A program made the translations under genes and the position numbers. This document shows, one piece after another, positions 1 through 9,720 of a DNA stretch of 64,000 nt. Source of the DNA: JAJZRJ01 sp040757055 (GTDB taxonomy: Bacteria; Desulfobacterota; Desulfobulbia; Desulfobulbales; Desulfurivibrionaceae); NCBI GenBank assembly GCA_040757055.1, contig JBFLXY010000001.1, positions 1-64,000 of the forward strand. Reading direction: 5' to 3'. Numbering within the stretch: position 1 is the stretch's first letter; every line of letters starts with the position of its first letter. The notes beneath the pieces are model-generated. The model ran no database searches. It worked only from the letters and a program-made list of their open reading frames with translations, and was not told the origin of the DNA.

Positions 1-120
1 GTCATGACGCTCTCCTGTTCTGAGGTTGATGAAGCTTCGCAACTCCATCTTTACCCCAGCCAAGGGAGGCATGACCACCTCTTCAAATCAAGGCAGACTG
101 TCAGGTTATAACCATCTCAG

Positions 121-383
121 AACAACCAGTACGATGCAGCCGGCAACCGGGTGAAGATGACCACGCCCGAAGGCAAGGTGGTGCAGTACCGCTACGACGA
201 GGCCAACCGCCTCATGGAGATTGCCAGCTTGGCACCTTCGATCTTGGCTACGACAAGCTGGGCCGCAGAACCTCCCTTGCATATCCCAACGGCGTTTCCA
301 CCGGCTATGGCTATGACGCCGCCGGCCGGCTGGATCAGATCGCAAGCTACCTGGGCACCTTCGGTTTTGGTCAAGAAAAGTGA
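121..383 (+). pseudogene. RHS/YD-repeat protein remnant, frameshifted
   Basis: Two reading frames together encode typical RHS YD repeats. The first frame, from base 121, reads NQYDAAGNRV and then YRYDEANRLMEIAS. The second, from about base 228 to the TGA at 381-383, reads LGYDKLGRRTSLAYPNG and YGYDAAGRLDQIASYLGTF. The intact ASYLGTF copy near 350 can be aligned with the first copy at 222-239. That first copy lacks four bases, which explains the frame change. There is no start signal and no toxin or core domain, so this is a decayed fragment of a much larger polymorphic-toxin-type protein. It lies inside the mobile element bounded by the integrase. Confidence 0.75.
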
Positions 384-694
384 TCGCTGACTCGCAAGGT
401 CTTCCTTTGTAAAAAACCACCCCCTAACGCACCAACCTCAAGACGGCTACACCCCTCCCCACCTTCCCCACCCCATTTTTTTTCAAAAAAAATTCTCCTT
501 TGACATCAAATTGTTACCCCTGAAATTTCTATAGCATATACACACTACAGAAATGCAACATACTGGCATCATTGACAAAATATACAAAAAGCCCCATGCT
601 CTTTTCAAGGAAGACTCTCTTTTCGTGCGTGGCAAACAATGGTGCATCTTCTCATGCTCTAGCAGGAAAATAACCATAGGGCCTCACCGGAAAC
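384..694. other. AT-rich gap between RHS remnant and excisionase-like gene
   Basis: No convincing gene is seen here. Base composition is clearly more AT-rich than the surrounding chromosome from about 478 to 600, as expected of horizontally acquired DNA. A TTGACA hexamer lies at 498-503 and another TTGACA begins at 571, but neither has a convincing -10 box at 17 bases. This gap probably holds the promoter and arm-type sites for the excisionase and integrase genes. Short open frames on both strands show no family resemblance. Confidence 0.5.
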
Positions 695-892
695 ATGTGC
701 TGGGTGAAACCAAACATAGCAGAGCTGGAAACCGGCCTTTGCCGGAAAACGCTCTTGAAATACTCCCGGTCCGGAAGGATTGTCGCCAAACAACTTCCTT
801 CTGGCCACTGGCGCTTTGAGTTGGAGAGCATCAAGGCTTTCATGAGGCCCAATCCAAGCAAAAGGGCAATGGAAATTTTGGGGAGCTTGTAG
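695..892 (+). CDS. Excisionase-like helix-turn-helix protein
   Basis: A 65-residue protein that looks like a MerR/excisionase-type winged helix-turn-helix DNA-binding domain. The segment CRKTLLKYSRSGRIVAKQLP, followed by SGHWRFELESI, matches the usual pattern in which a recognition helix leads into a basic wing ending in SGHWR. It stops one base before the integrase start, so the two are probably co-transcribed and this is the likely recombination directionality factor. The ATG at 695 gives the full helix; a GTG at 704 is an alternative. It could instead be a transcriptional regulator of the element. The fold call is good and the excision role is inferred from position. Confidence 0.6.
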   Translation: MCWVKPNIAELETGLCRKTLLKYSRSGRIVAKQLPSGHWRFELESIKAFMRPNPSKRAMEILGSL

Positions 893-893
893 T

Positions 894-1928
894 ATGAAAA
901 TCCACATGCGACTTTTTCAACGAAAAGGCTGGTACCATGTGGAATTTGAGCGTAACCAGCGACGGGCGCTCAAGACAAAGGACAAGGCCGAAGCAAGGGA
1001 GCTTTTCCTTGAACTCAAGCGGCAATATTTGGCAGGGAAACTCCATGACCTGCGCGGCGAATGCGCAACAACCCTTTTTCCCTTCTCCAAGGAGTACAAA
1101 GAGTGGGCCGGAACCGTCCAGCCCAAGTCGACCTACAACGCAAACCGCCTCGCCTTGGACAAGCTCATGCAGCACGCCGGGGACATTCCGCTAGACAAGA
1201 TCACTCTCAAACACCTTGACGCCATAGTCGCTCAATCGAAGCGCGACGACCTCTCAACAGCCAGCATCAACAACTATATTCGCCATCTTCGCACCGTATT
1301 GAATAAGGCCGTTGCATGGGGCTATTTGAAGATCAACCCCCTCCGACAAGCCAAAGAACTCCCGCAGCAGAAGAAGCCGCCTCGTTTCATTTCCCGTAAC
1401 GACCTCTCCCGGTTCTTGCACTCTATAGCTGATCTCGACTTGCGCCGGGTGGTTGTAGCCTTGGTTTCAACGGGACGGCGGCGAAAGGAATTGCTTTCCT
1501 TGACCTGGGCAGACGTTGACTTTGACCGAAACGTCTATCTTGTCCGCCAGAGCAAGACGCATCTTTCCCGGCATTACCCAATCAATTCAGCCTTTCTTGC
1601 GGTGCTGAACTCCCTAGAGCGTGGCCCGGGCAAGGTCTTCAAGCGCTGGCGGCATCCTGACACCCTTTCCCATTACGTGAAACTCGCGTTGACTGAGGCT
1701 GGTTTTGCTGACTTCCGACTTCATGATCTGCGGCATACCTTCGCAAGTCTCTTCATGGAGTCGGGCGGCAACCTCCGCACTCTTCAAGACCTTCTTGGCC
1801 ACACGGAATACCGGACAACGGAAATTTACGCACACATCGGGGAAGATCATCTTCGAGAAGAGGTTGACCGCGTGAAGATCGGCCCGGTGGACTTACTGAA
1901 CAGCGGACAAAAAGCGAACGAGCGGTAG
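894..1928 (+). CDS. Tyrosine recombinase/phage-type integrase
   Basis: A 344-residue site-specific recombinase. It has an N-terminal arm-binding region, a SAM-like core-binding domain at about residues 75-150 and a catalytic domain at about 165-330. All expected catalytic residues are visible: Arg196 in TGRRRKELL, a beta-hairpin Lys in QSKTH, His277 and Arg280 in HDLRHTFAS, His303 in LLGH and the nucleophile Tyr312 in EIYAHI. It should therefore be active. It is coupled to the excisionase-like gene upstream, and its 3' end lies 33 bases from a disrupted tRNA-Thr, the typical position beside an attachment site. The ATG start directly follows the upstream stop. Confidence 0.93.
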   Translation: MKIHMRLFQRKGWYHVEFERNQRRALKTKDKAEARELFLELKRQYLAGKLHDLRGECATTLFPFSKEYKEWAGTVQPKSTYNANRLALDKLMQHAGDIPLDKITLKHLDAIVAQSKRDDLSTASINNYIRHLRTVLNKAVAWGYLKINPLRQAKELPQQKKPPRFISRNDLSRFLHSIADLDLRRVVVALVSTGRRRKELLSLTWADVDFDRNVYLVRQSKTHLSRHYPINSAFLAVLNSLERGPGKVFKRWRHPDTLSHYVKLALTEAGFADFRLHDLRHTFASLFMESGGNLRTLQDLLGHTEYRTTEIYAHIGEDHLREEVDRVKIGPVDLLNSGQKANER

Positions 1929-1961
1929 ATAACCGCCCGGAATGACTACGGCCACAAGCCT

Positions 1962-2000
1962 ATTACGAATCAGTTGCTCTACCAACTGAGCTAAGGTGGC
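1962..2000 (-). pseudogene. Truncated tRNA-Thr(CGT), 5' half only; likely att junction
   Basis: Read on the minus strand from base 2000, the sequence follows a tRNA exactly. The 5' acceptor strand is GCCACCT, the D-arm is GCTC-AGTTGGTA-GAGC, the anticodon 5' stem is ACTGA and the loop is TTCGTAA with anticodon CGT (Thr). One base after the loop the match stops. The expected TCAGT stem, T-arm and acceptor 3' strand are replaced by unrelated element sequence leading to the integrase. The break in the anticodon region beside a tyrosine integrase marks this as an attachment junction. As read here it cannot make a functional tRNA. Confidence 0.72.
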
Positions 2001-2019
2001 CGGTATGGCGTTTGGGCCA

Positions 2020-2048
2020 GATATAGCAGGGTTTTTGGGCAAGGGCAA
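2020..2048 (-). promoter_or_regulatory. Promoter of the disrupted tRNA-Thr
   Basis: On the minus strand a TTGCCC -35 box (2048-2043) and a TATATC -10 box (2025-2020) are separated by 17 bases. The -10 box is extended by an upstream TGC. It ends 19 bases before the tRNA 5' end at 2000. Its survival suggests that the tRNA 5' half is in its native place and the element is the newcomer. Confidence 0.45.
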
Positions 2049-2085
2049 GGGATTTGTCGGCGCCGACCGCTCCGGCAAAGGGTTC

Positions 2086-4050
2086 CTATTTTTCGGTGAT
2101 CGTCACCACCCCGTCCCACTTCTCCGGTGGCGAGGCCAGAAGCTGATCGCAGCGCTCGACATAGCGGGCGGCAATGGGATTCTCCGCGGCCAGAGAGGAA
2201 AACGCCTCGCGGGCCGCGGCAAAATCGCCGGCAGCGAAAAAGGCCAGGGCCTGCTGGAATTGCGCACAGGACGCGGCGTCCCCCTCCCACGGGGTGAACA
2301 ACTTCGTCGGGGTTGTTTTGCCCACTACCCGCACCGTCGCGACCTCGCACAACGGGATACCGGGGTCTGCCTGCCGGGCCGTGGCCGCGGTCAGCAGGAT
2401 CCAACTCCCAAACTGCTTGTTGATTCCCTCAAGCCGCGCGGCCAGGTTCACCGCATCGCCGAGCACCGTATAGTTGAACCGCCGCGCAGATCCCATGTTG
2501 CCCACCACTGCTTCGCCGGTGTTGATGCCGATGCGCATGAAAAGGTCCACTCCATAGCGCTCGCGATACCTCGGCCGCAGTTCCGCCAGCCGCTGCTGGC
2601 AGCGCATTGCCGAACGCACCGCCCGGCTGGCGTGGTCCGGCTGATCGAGGGGCGCGTTCCAAAAGGCAATGATCGCATCGCCCTCGTACTTGTCGATGGT
2701 GCCTTCCTCGGCCAGGAGGATCTCGCTCATCTCGGAAAGATAGTCGTTCAGAAGGACGGTGAGCTGCTCCGGGGTCAGTTGTTCCGAGATGGAGGTAAAG
2801 CCCTGCAGATCGGAAAAGAACACGGACAACTCCCGTTTCTGCCCACCCAACGAAAGCTGGCGCGGGTCGGCCAGCAGTTGCTCGATCACCGAGGGATGGA
2901 GGTACTGACCGAAAATCTTCTTGAGGTAGCTGCGCTGTCGGCCCTCGGTGGCCTGGTTCCAGAGAAAGGCGCCGGTGGCCGCAACCACGATCGCCACGGT
3001 GGGCGGCATCACCGGCAGCCAGGAGCCAAGAGCGTAGGCGGCAAAACCGGCCAGCAGAGGCAAAGGGGCCAAGGCCGCCAAAAGGGCCAGGGAACGGAGC
3101 GGGCGGCTGACCAGCACGATGGCCACGCCGGTGGCAAGGCCGAAAAAGAGGGTGGCCAGGGCAACCACACCCCACCCCACCTCAACAAGAAAGTCGCGGG
3201 CCAGGAGGTTGCTCAGGGCAGTGGCATGGATCTCCACGCCGGGCATCACCCCATCGGTAGGCGCGGCGCGAAGATCAAGCAGGCCAGGGGCGGAAAATCC
3301 AAGAAACACATAGCTGTCGCGGAACATGGCCGGATCAACGGTCGGCTTCTTGCCCTCGCGGAGCAGCAGTTCCGACCGGATGATCGCGGCCAGCGACCAG
3401 GTGGGGATGGTCCCGGCAGGACCGCGGTAGCGGAGCAGGTAGGAATGGTCCGCCTCCACCGCAGGCGGGGTCTGATCCGGTCTCGCCATCAGGGTGGCCA
3501 GAGCCAGAGTGGAGCGGCCATCCCCATGCCGCAGCACCATCCGGCGGAAGATGCCGTCGTCGTCAGGGGTCTCCCCCACATGGGCCAGACCCGCGGCGCT
3601 GGCGGCCAGTTCCGGGATGAGGCCGCCTTCCGCCCCTGTGGTCTTGCGCACCAGCACCACATTGCCGCTTTCCCTGATCCGGAGGGCCAACCGCTGATCG
3701 TCCTCGACCCCGTAGATCGAGGGTTCGCTGAAGAGCACGTCGAAGGCAATGGTCCGCGGCTTGCCCCGCGCCAGGAAATCGAGCAGGTAGGCGTAGGTCT
3801 CCCGCGGCCAGGGCCAGCCCAGGCCGTTTTCCGTGCGGCCCCAGTCCAGGGACGCCTGATCGAGGGTGATGATGCGGATGCGTTCCGTGGCCGGTCCGGG
3901 CGCGGCGAGCCACCGCGCCCGCCACGACCAGGTCAGATTCTCGAAGGGTTGCAGTGCCCCGCTCGCCCAACCGCCGAGGGCCGCCGCCCCCGCGACCACG
4001 CCCAGCAGCACCCCGGCCAGCAGATTCCGGCGCAGTCTGGCGTCAAACAT
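2086..4050 (-). CDS. CHASE2-domain adenylate/guanylate cyclase, membrane-bound
   Basis: A 654-residue class III nucleotide cyclase. An N-terminal membrane helix is followed by an extracytoplasmic CHASE2 sensor (about residues 30-290, with RIRIITLDQASLDWGR and RTIAFDVLFSEP). A cluster of membrane helices lies at about 290-370, and a cytoplasmic cyclase domain at about 410-580. That domain shows the metal-binding aspartates in VFFSDLQGF and YEGDAIIAF, the substrate-site lysine in TIDKYEGD, and VLGDAVNLAARLE. The start used is the ATG at 4050, which overlaps the last eight bases of the M48 gene. A longer upstream reading would run through that gene. It probably makes cAMP in response to an unknown periplasmic signal. 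Confidence 0.9.
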   Translation of the reverse strand: MFDARLRRNLLAGVLLGVVAGAAALGGWASGALQPFENLTWSWRARWLAAPGPATERIRIITLDQASLDWGRTENGLGWPWPRETYAYLLDFLARGKPRTIAFDVLFSEPSIYGVEDDQRLALRIRESGNVVLVRKTTGAEGGLIPELAASAAGLAHVGETPDDDGIFRRMVLRHGDGRSTLALATLMARPDQTPPAVEADHSYLLRYRGPAGTIPTWSLAAIIRSELLLREGKKPTVDPAMFRDSYVFLGFSAPGLLDLRAAPTDGVMPGVEIHATALSNLLARDFLVEVGWGVVALATLFFGLATGVAIVLVSRPLRSLALLAALAPLPLLAGFAAYALGSWLPVMPPTVAIVVAATGAFLWNQATEGRQRSYLKKIFGQYLHPSVIEQLLADPRQLSLGGQKRELSVFFSDLQGFTSISEQLTPEQLTVLLNDYLSEMSEILLAEEGTIDKYEGDAIIAFWNAPLDQPDHASRAVRSAMRCQQRLAELRPRYRERYGVDLFMRIGINTGEAVVGNMGSARRFNYTVLGDAVNLAARLEGINKQFGSWILLTAATARQADPGIPLCEVATVRVVGKTTPTKLFTPWEGDAASCAQFQQALAFFAAGDFAAAREAFSSLAAENPIAARYVERCDQLLASPPEKWDGVVTITEK

Positions 4051-4957
4051 TCCCAAGCGCGGCAGCGAAACGCTTGCGCCGCCATTCCGGCGACGGCGCC
4101 GGAACGGGCATCTCGGGACTGGCAGCACGCAACTCCGTCAGCCGGTCCGCCGGGGCCGGATGGGTCTTCAGGAAGGCGAAACCGCCCTGCTCCTGACTGG
4201 TTCGCTCCATCGACTCCAGGAGAGCCAGGAGGGGAGCCGCCTCATACCCGCTCCGTTCCAGAATCTTCACGGCGGTCTGGTCCGCCTCCAGCTCGGTGGC
4301 ACGGGAATATCCCTTGTCCACCAAGGTGGTCACCGCATCCTGGATGCTTTCACCAAAAAGAGCGGTGAGCTGCCGGAACTCCGGCGAACCGGCGCTCTTC
4401 GCCCCCTCCACCGCCAACAACGCCGTGGCCGAGGTGAGGCGGGATGTCTTGATCGCCTGCAGGCCATGCTTCAGTTCCACATGGGCAATCTCGTGGGCCA
4501 GCACCGCGGCCACCATCTCCTCACTCTTGCAGAGCCGCAGCATGCCGCGGGTCACGAAGATGAAGCCGCCGGGCGCGGCAAAGGCGTTGATCTCGTTCGT
4601 ATCGAGCGCCACAAAATGGTAGCCGCTGAAGGTCTCGCTGGCGCCCGAGACCTTGACCAGGGTCTGGCCCAAAAGATTCAGATAACGGGTCGCCTGCGGG
4701 TCTTCGTGCAACGGATAGCCCTGCAGGAGGGTGGCGCCCACGGTGCGGCCGATATAGTGTTCCTGCTCCGGGGTCAGTTCCTGCACCGCGTCGCTGATCT
4801 TGACCGAGGCATCGATCAGGGAGCTGGCCTGCTCATGGGTCACCACCCCGGTGGCGGCCAGCAGATTGGCGCCGACCTGCTTGCCGAATTCCTGGGCCTC
4901 GACGCAACCGGTAACGGCAACGAGCAGCGCCCCGGCGAAGAGTGTCCGGATGCTCAT
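4043..4957 (-). CDS. M48-family metalloprotease, predicted lipoprotein
   Basis: A 304-residue zinc metallopeptidase. The N-terminus MSIRTLFAGALLVAVTGC is a lipoprotein signal with lipobox VTGC, so the mature protein should be lipid-anchored in the cell envelope. The zinc site is the HEIAH motif in VLAHEIAHVELKHGL, with a downstream glutamate in YSRATELEADQTA. The upstream segment FVALDTNEINAFAAPGGFIF is typical of the family. It starts inside the stop of the SH3 gene (ATGA overlap) and overlaps the cyclase start, so the three genes are translationally coupled. A role in envelope protein quality control is likely; the substrate is unknown. Confidence 0.92.
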   Translation of the reverse strand: MSIRTLFAGALLVAVTGCVEAQEFGKQVGANLLAATGVVTHEQASSLIDASVKISDAVQELTPEQEHYIGRTVGATLLQGYPLHEDPQATRYLNLLGQTLVKVSGASETFSGYHFVALDTNEINAFAAPGGFIFVTRGMLRLCKSEEMVAAVLAHEIAHVELKHGLQAIKTSRLTSATALLAVEGAKSAGSPEFRQLTALFGESIQDAVTTLVDKGYSRATELEADQTAVKILERSGYEAAPLLALLESMERTSQEQGGFAFLKTHPAPADRLTELRAASPEMPVPAPSPEWRRKRFAAALGNV

Positions 4958-5418
4958 CGCGCCCTCCCCGTGCCGTTGGCCTCGGCGAATTTTTTCACCT
5001 CTGCCTCGGGCACCGTGATCTTTTCGACCTGGTCCATGAGGTCGTAGCGCAACCGGGTGTGCTCCTTGCGGTAAGCCGCCTCGACATTCCTGTCAAAGCC
5101 CTTGCCGGCCAAGGCCACTTCCTTTTCCGCCACCGCCCCGGCCCGGCTCGCCTTGCCCGGTGCCATGCGCAACGACTCCTTGCCTTCCGAAACGGCGGAG
5201 CCATGCAGCCAGCCGCTCTCCGGCGCGGTGATGAAGAGCCAGCCCTCCTGCTTCTTGCCCACCGTCACCTCGGTGTCGTAGAGAAGTTTTTTCTTGATGG
5301 CGCCGAAGGGCGAGGGGGTCTGGCGGAGCACCCCCTCGCGCACGGCAATCCGCTCGGCCAGGGCCAGCGAGGGGCAGAACACCGCCAAGACCGCAAGCAA
5401 CGCAATGAAATAGCGCAT
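4954..5418 (-). CDS. Secreted SH3-like domain protein
   Basis: A 154-residue exported protein. The start at 5418 is preceded by AAGGAGG at good spacing; a longer frame to 5448 lacks this. Residues 1-21 (MRYFIALLAVLAVFCPSLALA) minus the first form a Sec signal peptide ending in ALA. Residues from about 23 to 85 look like a bacterial SH3 domain, with RIAVREGVLRQTPSPFGA and KKQEGWLFITAPESGWLHGS. The remainder is charged and helical. It is first in the coupled SH3-M48-cyclase operon. A role in binding cell-wall or envelope components for the operon is an inference. Confidence 0.8.
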   Translation of the reverse strand: MRYFIALLAVLAVFCPSLALAERIAVREGVLRQTPSPFGAIKKKLLYDTEVTVGKKQEGWLFITAPESGWLHGSAVSEGKESLRMAPGKASRAGAVAEKEVALAGKGFDRNVEAAYRKEHTRLRYDLMDQVEKITVPEAEVKKFAEANGTGRAR

Positions 5419-5586
5419 AACGCCTCCTTGCCAAAGGGGGAAAGGCAATCCGTGAACACGGCCATTTTATAGAAGTTGCCGGGCGAAGGCCAGCGGGAAA
5501 ACGGCACGGCCGATCCGCCACGGCACGAGGGCGGGCGTCAGAAAATTTCGCTGGCCCGCGGCGGCCGGTCATATTATCGTACAGCC

Positions 5587-6951
<1,365 letters not shown>

Positions 6952-6966
6952 CCGTAACCAATTACC

Positions 6967-7965
6967 CTACCGCCGCCACGATTCGTAGGCGACCTCGGCC
7001 AACGGCTCGGCCGTCAGCTCCCGAATTTCTTCGCCGCGGGAAAAAACAGCCCGCACCGCTGCCCTTCCCTCTCCCTTCTTGCCATAGCGCGCCATGAGGC
7101 CGGCGGCAGCGGCAAAGTCCTCCGCATGGTGGGCAAAGCGCAGCACGCCGGTGGGGCCGGGCCCATCCACCGGCGTCACCACCCAGTCGGTGGCCAGGGC
7201 GCGGTCGAGCAACCGCTCGTTCTCCGCCTCCCGCCGGCCCATGGCCAGCCAAGCGCCGTGCGGCAGCCGGAAGTGGCGACCCACCATGAGCAGCCGGATA
7301 TCGGCCGCGGTGACAGGATCGTGTTCCCCGTAGAAGGAAGCGATGCGCTGGGCCTGGATCGGGTCGGTGAGCACGCAACCGCCAGCCGGGCTCGGGTACT
7401 CGGTGATGCCGAAGCGGGCGGCCAACTCCATCTGCGGCTGCCGGCCCCGGCCGCGAAAGCCGAGGAGTTGTTCGCGGTCGATCAATCCGGCGAGTTCCGC
7501 CTTGGTCGGCGCCAGGCCCTTGGCGCACAAGGGACGCACCAGCAGCCCTTCGCAGCCGCTGTCCCGCTCGATGACCCGCAGGGTATCGAGCCGCTGGGAC
7601 ATGGGCCGCTGGCCCAGCACCTCGCCGGAGATGAGCAGTTCGGCCCCGTATTCGGCCATCATCTCCTTCGCGCTCCGCAGGAGCAGGATCTTGCAGTCGA
7701 TGCAGGGGTTGAAGTTCTTGCCGTAGCCGTGGGGCGGATGGCGCAGCATGACGAGATAGGGCTCGCTCACGTCGCGGAGCACCAGCTCGATGCCATGGAG
7801 CTGACGCATCTTCGCACGGTAGGCCGCTTCCTCAGCCAGCAGGTCGTACCCGAAAAACGGGGTGACGCACTGCACCGCGATCACCCGGATGCCTTGGCCG
7901 GCAACGACCCGGCAGGCGAGGATGCTGTCCAGCCCCCCGGAAAAAAGCGCCAGGGCAGTGGTCAT
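6967..7965 (-). CDS. PP-loop ATPase, tRNA thiouridylase-like
   Basis: A 332-residue protein starting at the ATG at 7965, two bases after recN ends. The N-terminus LALFSGGLDSILACRV is the ATP-pyrophosphatase PP-loop used by tRNA sulfur-transfer enzymes such as ThiI and MnmA. Conserved cysteines occur in NPCIDCK and in the later SPAGGCVLTD, which suits catalytic or iron-sulfur roles. No THUMP domain is seen, so it is not classical ThiI. The C-terminal third (from about residue 240, with RLLMVGRHFRLPHG) resembles the NFACT-type RNA-binding segment found in proteins often labelled thiouridylase. Substrate position on the tRNA is not determinable here. Confidence 0.75.
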   Translation of the reverse strand: MTTALALFSGGLDSILACRVVAGQGIRVIAVQCVTPFFGYDLLAEEAAYRAKMRQLHGIELVLRDVSEPYLVMLRHPPHGYGKNFNPCIDCKILLLRSAKEMMAEYGAELLISGEVLGQRPMSQRLDTLRVIERDSGCEGLLVRPLCAKGLAPTKAELAGLIDREQLLGFRGRGRQPQMELAARFGITEYPSPAGGCVLTDPIQAQRIASFYGEHDPVTAADIRLLMVGRHFRLPHGAWLAMGRREAENERLLDRALATDWVVTPVDGPGPTGVLRFAHHAEDFAAAAGLMARYGKKGEGRAAVRAVFSRGEEIRELTAEPLAEVAYESWRR

Positions 7966-7967
7966 GG

Positions 7968-9635
7968 CTACTGATTCCTGGCGAGGAGTTCCTGGACAAA
8001 GGCCAGGGTCTTTTCGGTGACCGAGTCGCCGGCGATCATGCGGGCCAGTTCCTGCACCCGCTGTTCGTGGGCGAGCGGGGCGACGCTGGTCTGGGTGCGG
8101 TCGTTCGCCACCGTTTTTGCCACCAGAAAGTGGCTGTGGGCCGCCGCGGCGATGGGCGGCAGATGGGTGATGCAGAGCACCTGATGGTGGCCGGCCAGTT
8201 CCCTGATCTTGCGGGCTACCGCCTCGGCGGCCTTGCCGCTGATGCCTGCGTCGATCTCGTCGAAGATCACGGTCTCCACCTGATCCTGCTTGGCGAGCAG
8301 GCATTTCAAGGCAAGCAGCAGGCGGGAAAGCTCGCCGCCGGAGGCGATCCTGGCCACCGGTTTCAAGGGCTCCCCGGGGTTGGCGGAAAAGACGAATTCG
8401 GGCCGGTCCCAACCGATCCTGGCAATGTGGTCAAGGTCGTGGGCGGTATCATGGAAATGCACGGCAAATTCCGCCTGTTCAAAGCAGAGGGAAGCCAGTT
8501 CCTCCCGCACCCTGGCCTCCAGGCCGGCCGCCACCTCCCGCCGCGCCGCACCCAGCTTTGTGGCAATCTCCTGCACCACAGCCTCGCAGGCCGAGACCTC
8601 CCGACCCAGGAGTTCCAGCTCCGCCTCCATGGAGTCCAGCCGTTCCAGCTCCTGCTGGGCCTGCTCGCCAAAGGCGATCACCTCATCCAGGGTGGGGCCG
8701 TATTTGCGTTTGAGCCGCTGCAGCAAATCGATGCGGGCAATCACCTCGTCGAGCCGCGCCGGGTCGTTGGGGATGGCGTCAAGGTAACGGCTCAGCCCCA
8801 AAAGGCTCTCTTCGAGCTGATAGGACGAACCTGCCACCTCGTCGGCCAGGGCTGCCACAGTCGGGTCGAGGGTGGCCATCTGTTCCAGATGCTTGCGCAC
8901 CATGGCGAGCTGGGCCATCACCCCCTCACTCAGGGCCTCATGGCTCGTCTGGCCTAGGCGGATCAACTCGTCCGAGGATTTGAGGCGGTCGCGCTCCACC
9001 GCCAGTTCCTCATCCTCGCCCGGCACCAGCGCGGCCTCGCCGATCTCCTGACACTGGAAGGAGAGGAATTCGCGGCGCTGTTCCTTGTCCCGCTCCTGAT
9101 CGCGCAATGCCTCGTACCCGGCCTTGGTGGCCAGCCATGTCTCGTAAGCCGCGGCCATCTCCTGTCGGGCCGCGCCGAGATTGCCCACCGCGTCGATGAA
9201 ATCGAGATGGTAACGGGGCGCCAGCAGCCGCTGATGATCGTGCTGGCTCGCCACGCTGAGCAATCCCTCCATGGCCTCGCCCACCGCGCTGGCAGTGGCC
9301 AGGGCACCGTTCAAATAATAGCGGCTTTTGCCCTTGGCCTCGATCTGGCGGCGGATGACGAGGTCTTCCTCCACCGCGATCCCCATCTCTTCAAGCTGGG
9401 CGCGGAGTTCGGCGTGGTGGCCGGAGAGTTCGAAGAGCGCCTCCACGGTGGCTGCCTCGGCGCCGGTGCGCACCCAGCCCGCCGTGGCCCGGCCGCCGGC
9501 CAGGAGATGGATCGCCTGCAGGATGATGGATTTGCCGGCGCCGGTCTCGCCGGTCAGCACCGACAAGCCCGATTCCAGCGAGAGGTGAAGCTTCTCGATC
9601 AGGGCGAGGTTGGTGATCCGCAGTTCACGCAGCAT
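7968..9635 (-). CDS. recN: DNA repair protein RecN
   Basis: A 555-residue SMC-like ATPase of usual RecN length. The N-terminus MLRELRITNLALIEKLHLSL is followed by Walker A LTGETGAGKSIIL and later YLNGALA. The centre is a coiled coil, rich in Glu and Leu (about residues 150-350). The C-terminal half carries the ABC signature ASGGELSRLLLALK and the Walker B VIFDEIDAGISGK. RecN acts early in double-strand break repair by holding DNA ends or sister chromatids together. It is followed two bases later by the PP-loop gene. A TATAAT box is present on the minus strand at 9710-9705 without a good -35 box. Confidence 0.96.
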   Translation of the reverse strand: MLRELRITNLALIEKLHLSLESGLSVLTGETGAGKSIILQAIHLLAGGRATAGWVRTGAEAATVEALFELSGHHAELRAQLEEMGIAVEEDLVIRRQIEAKGKSRYYLNGALATASAVGEAMEGLLSVASQHDHQRLLAPRYHLDFIDAVGNLGAARQEMAAAYETWLATKAGYEALRDQERDKEQRREFLSFQCQEIGEAALVPGEDEELAVERDRLKSSDELIRLGQTSHEALSEGVMAQLAMVRKHLEQMATLDPTVAALADEVAGSSYQLEESLLGLSRYLDAIPNDPARLDEVIARIDLLQRLKRKYGPTLDEVIAFGEQAQQELERLDSMEAELELLGREVSACEAVVQEIATKLGAARREVAAGLEARVREELASLCFEQAEFAVHFHDTAHDLDHIARIGWDRPEFVFSANPGEPLKPVARIASGGELSRLLLALKCLLAKQDQVETVIFDEIDAGISGKAAEAVARKIRELAGHHQVLCITHLPPIAAAAHSHFLVAKTVANDRTQTSVAPLAHEQRVQELARMIAGDSVTEKTLAFVQELLARNQ

Positions 9636-9720
9636 GGCGCGGCTCGAAGGGCATCATGGATGAATGGCGGGACGAACAAGTAGTGGCATTTCCCACCCAT
9701 CATAATTATAGTGACAAAGA

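Noticed and set aside
1920..2003. An intact tRNA-Thr gene on the minus strand
   Set aside because: The anticodon 3' stem (expected TCAGT), T-arm and acceptor 3' strand cannot be formed. Only the 5' half matches.
1996..4368. Long open frame antisense to the CHASE2 cyclase and M48 genes
   Set aside because: Its translation is low-complexity Gly/Arg/His-rich with no domain, and it mirrors well-recognised genes on the other strand. High GC removes stops from the antisense frames.
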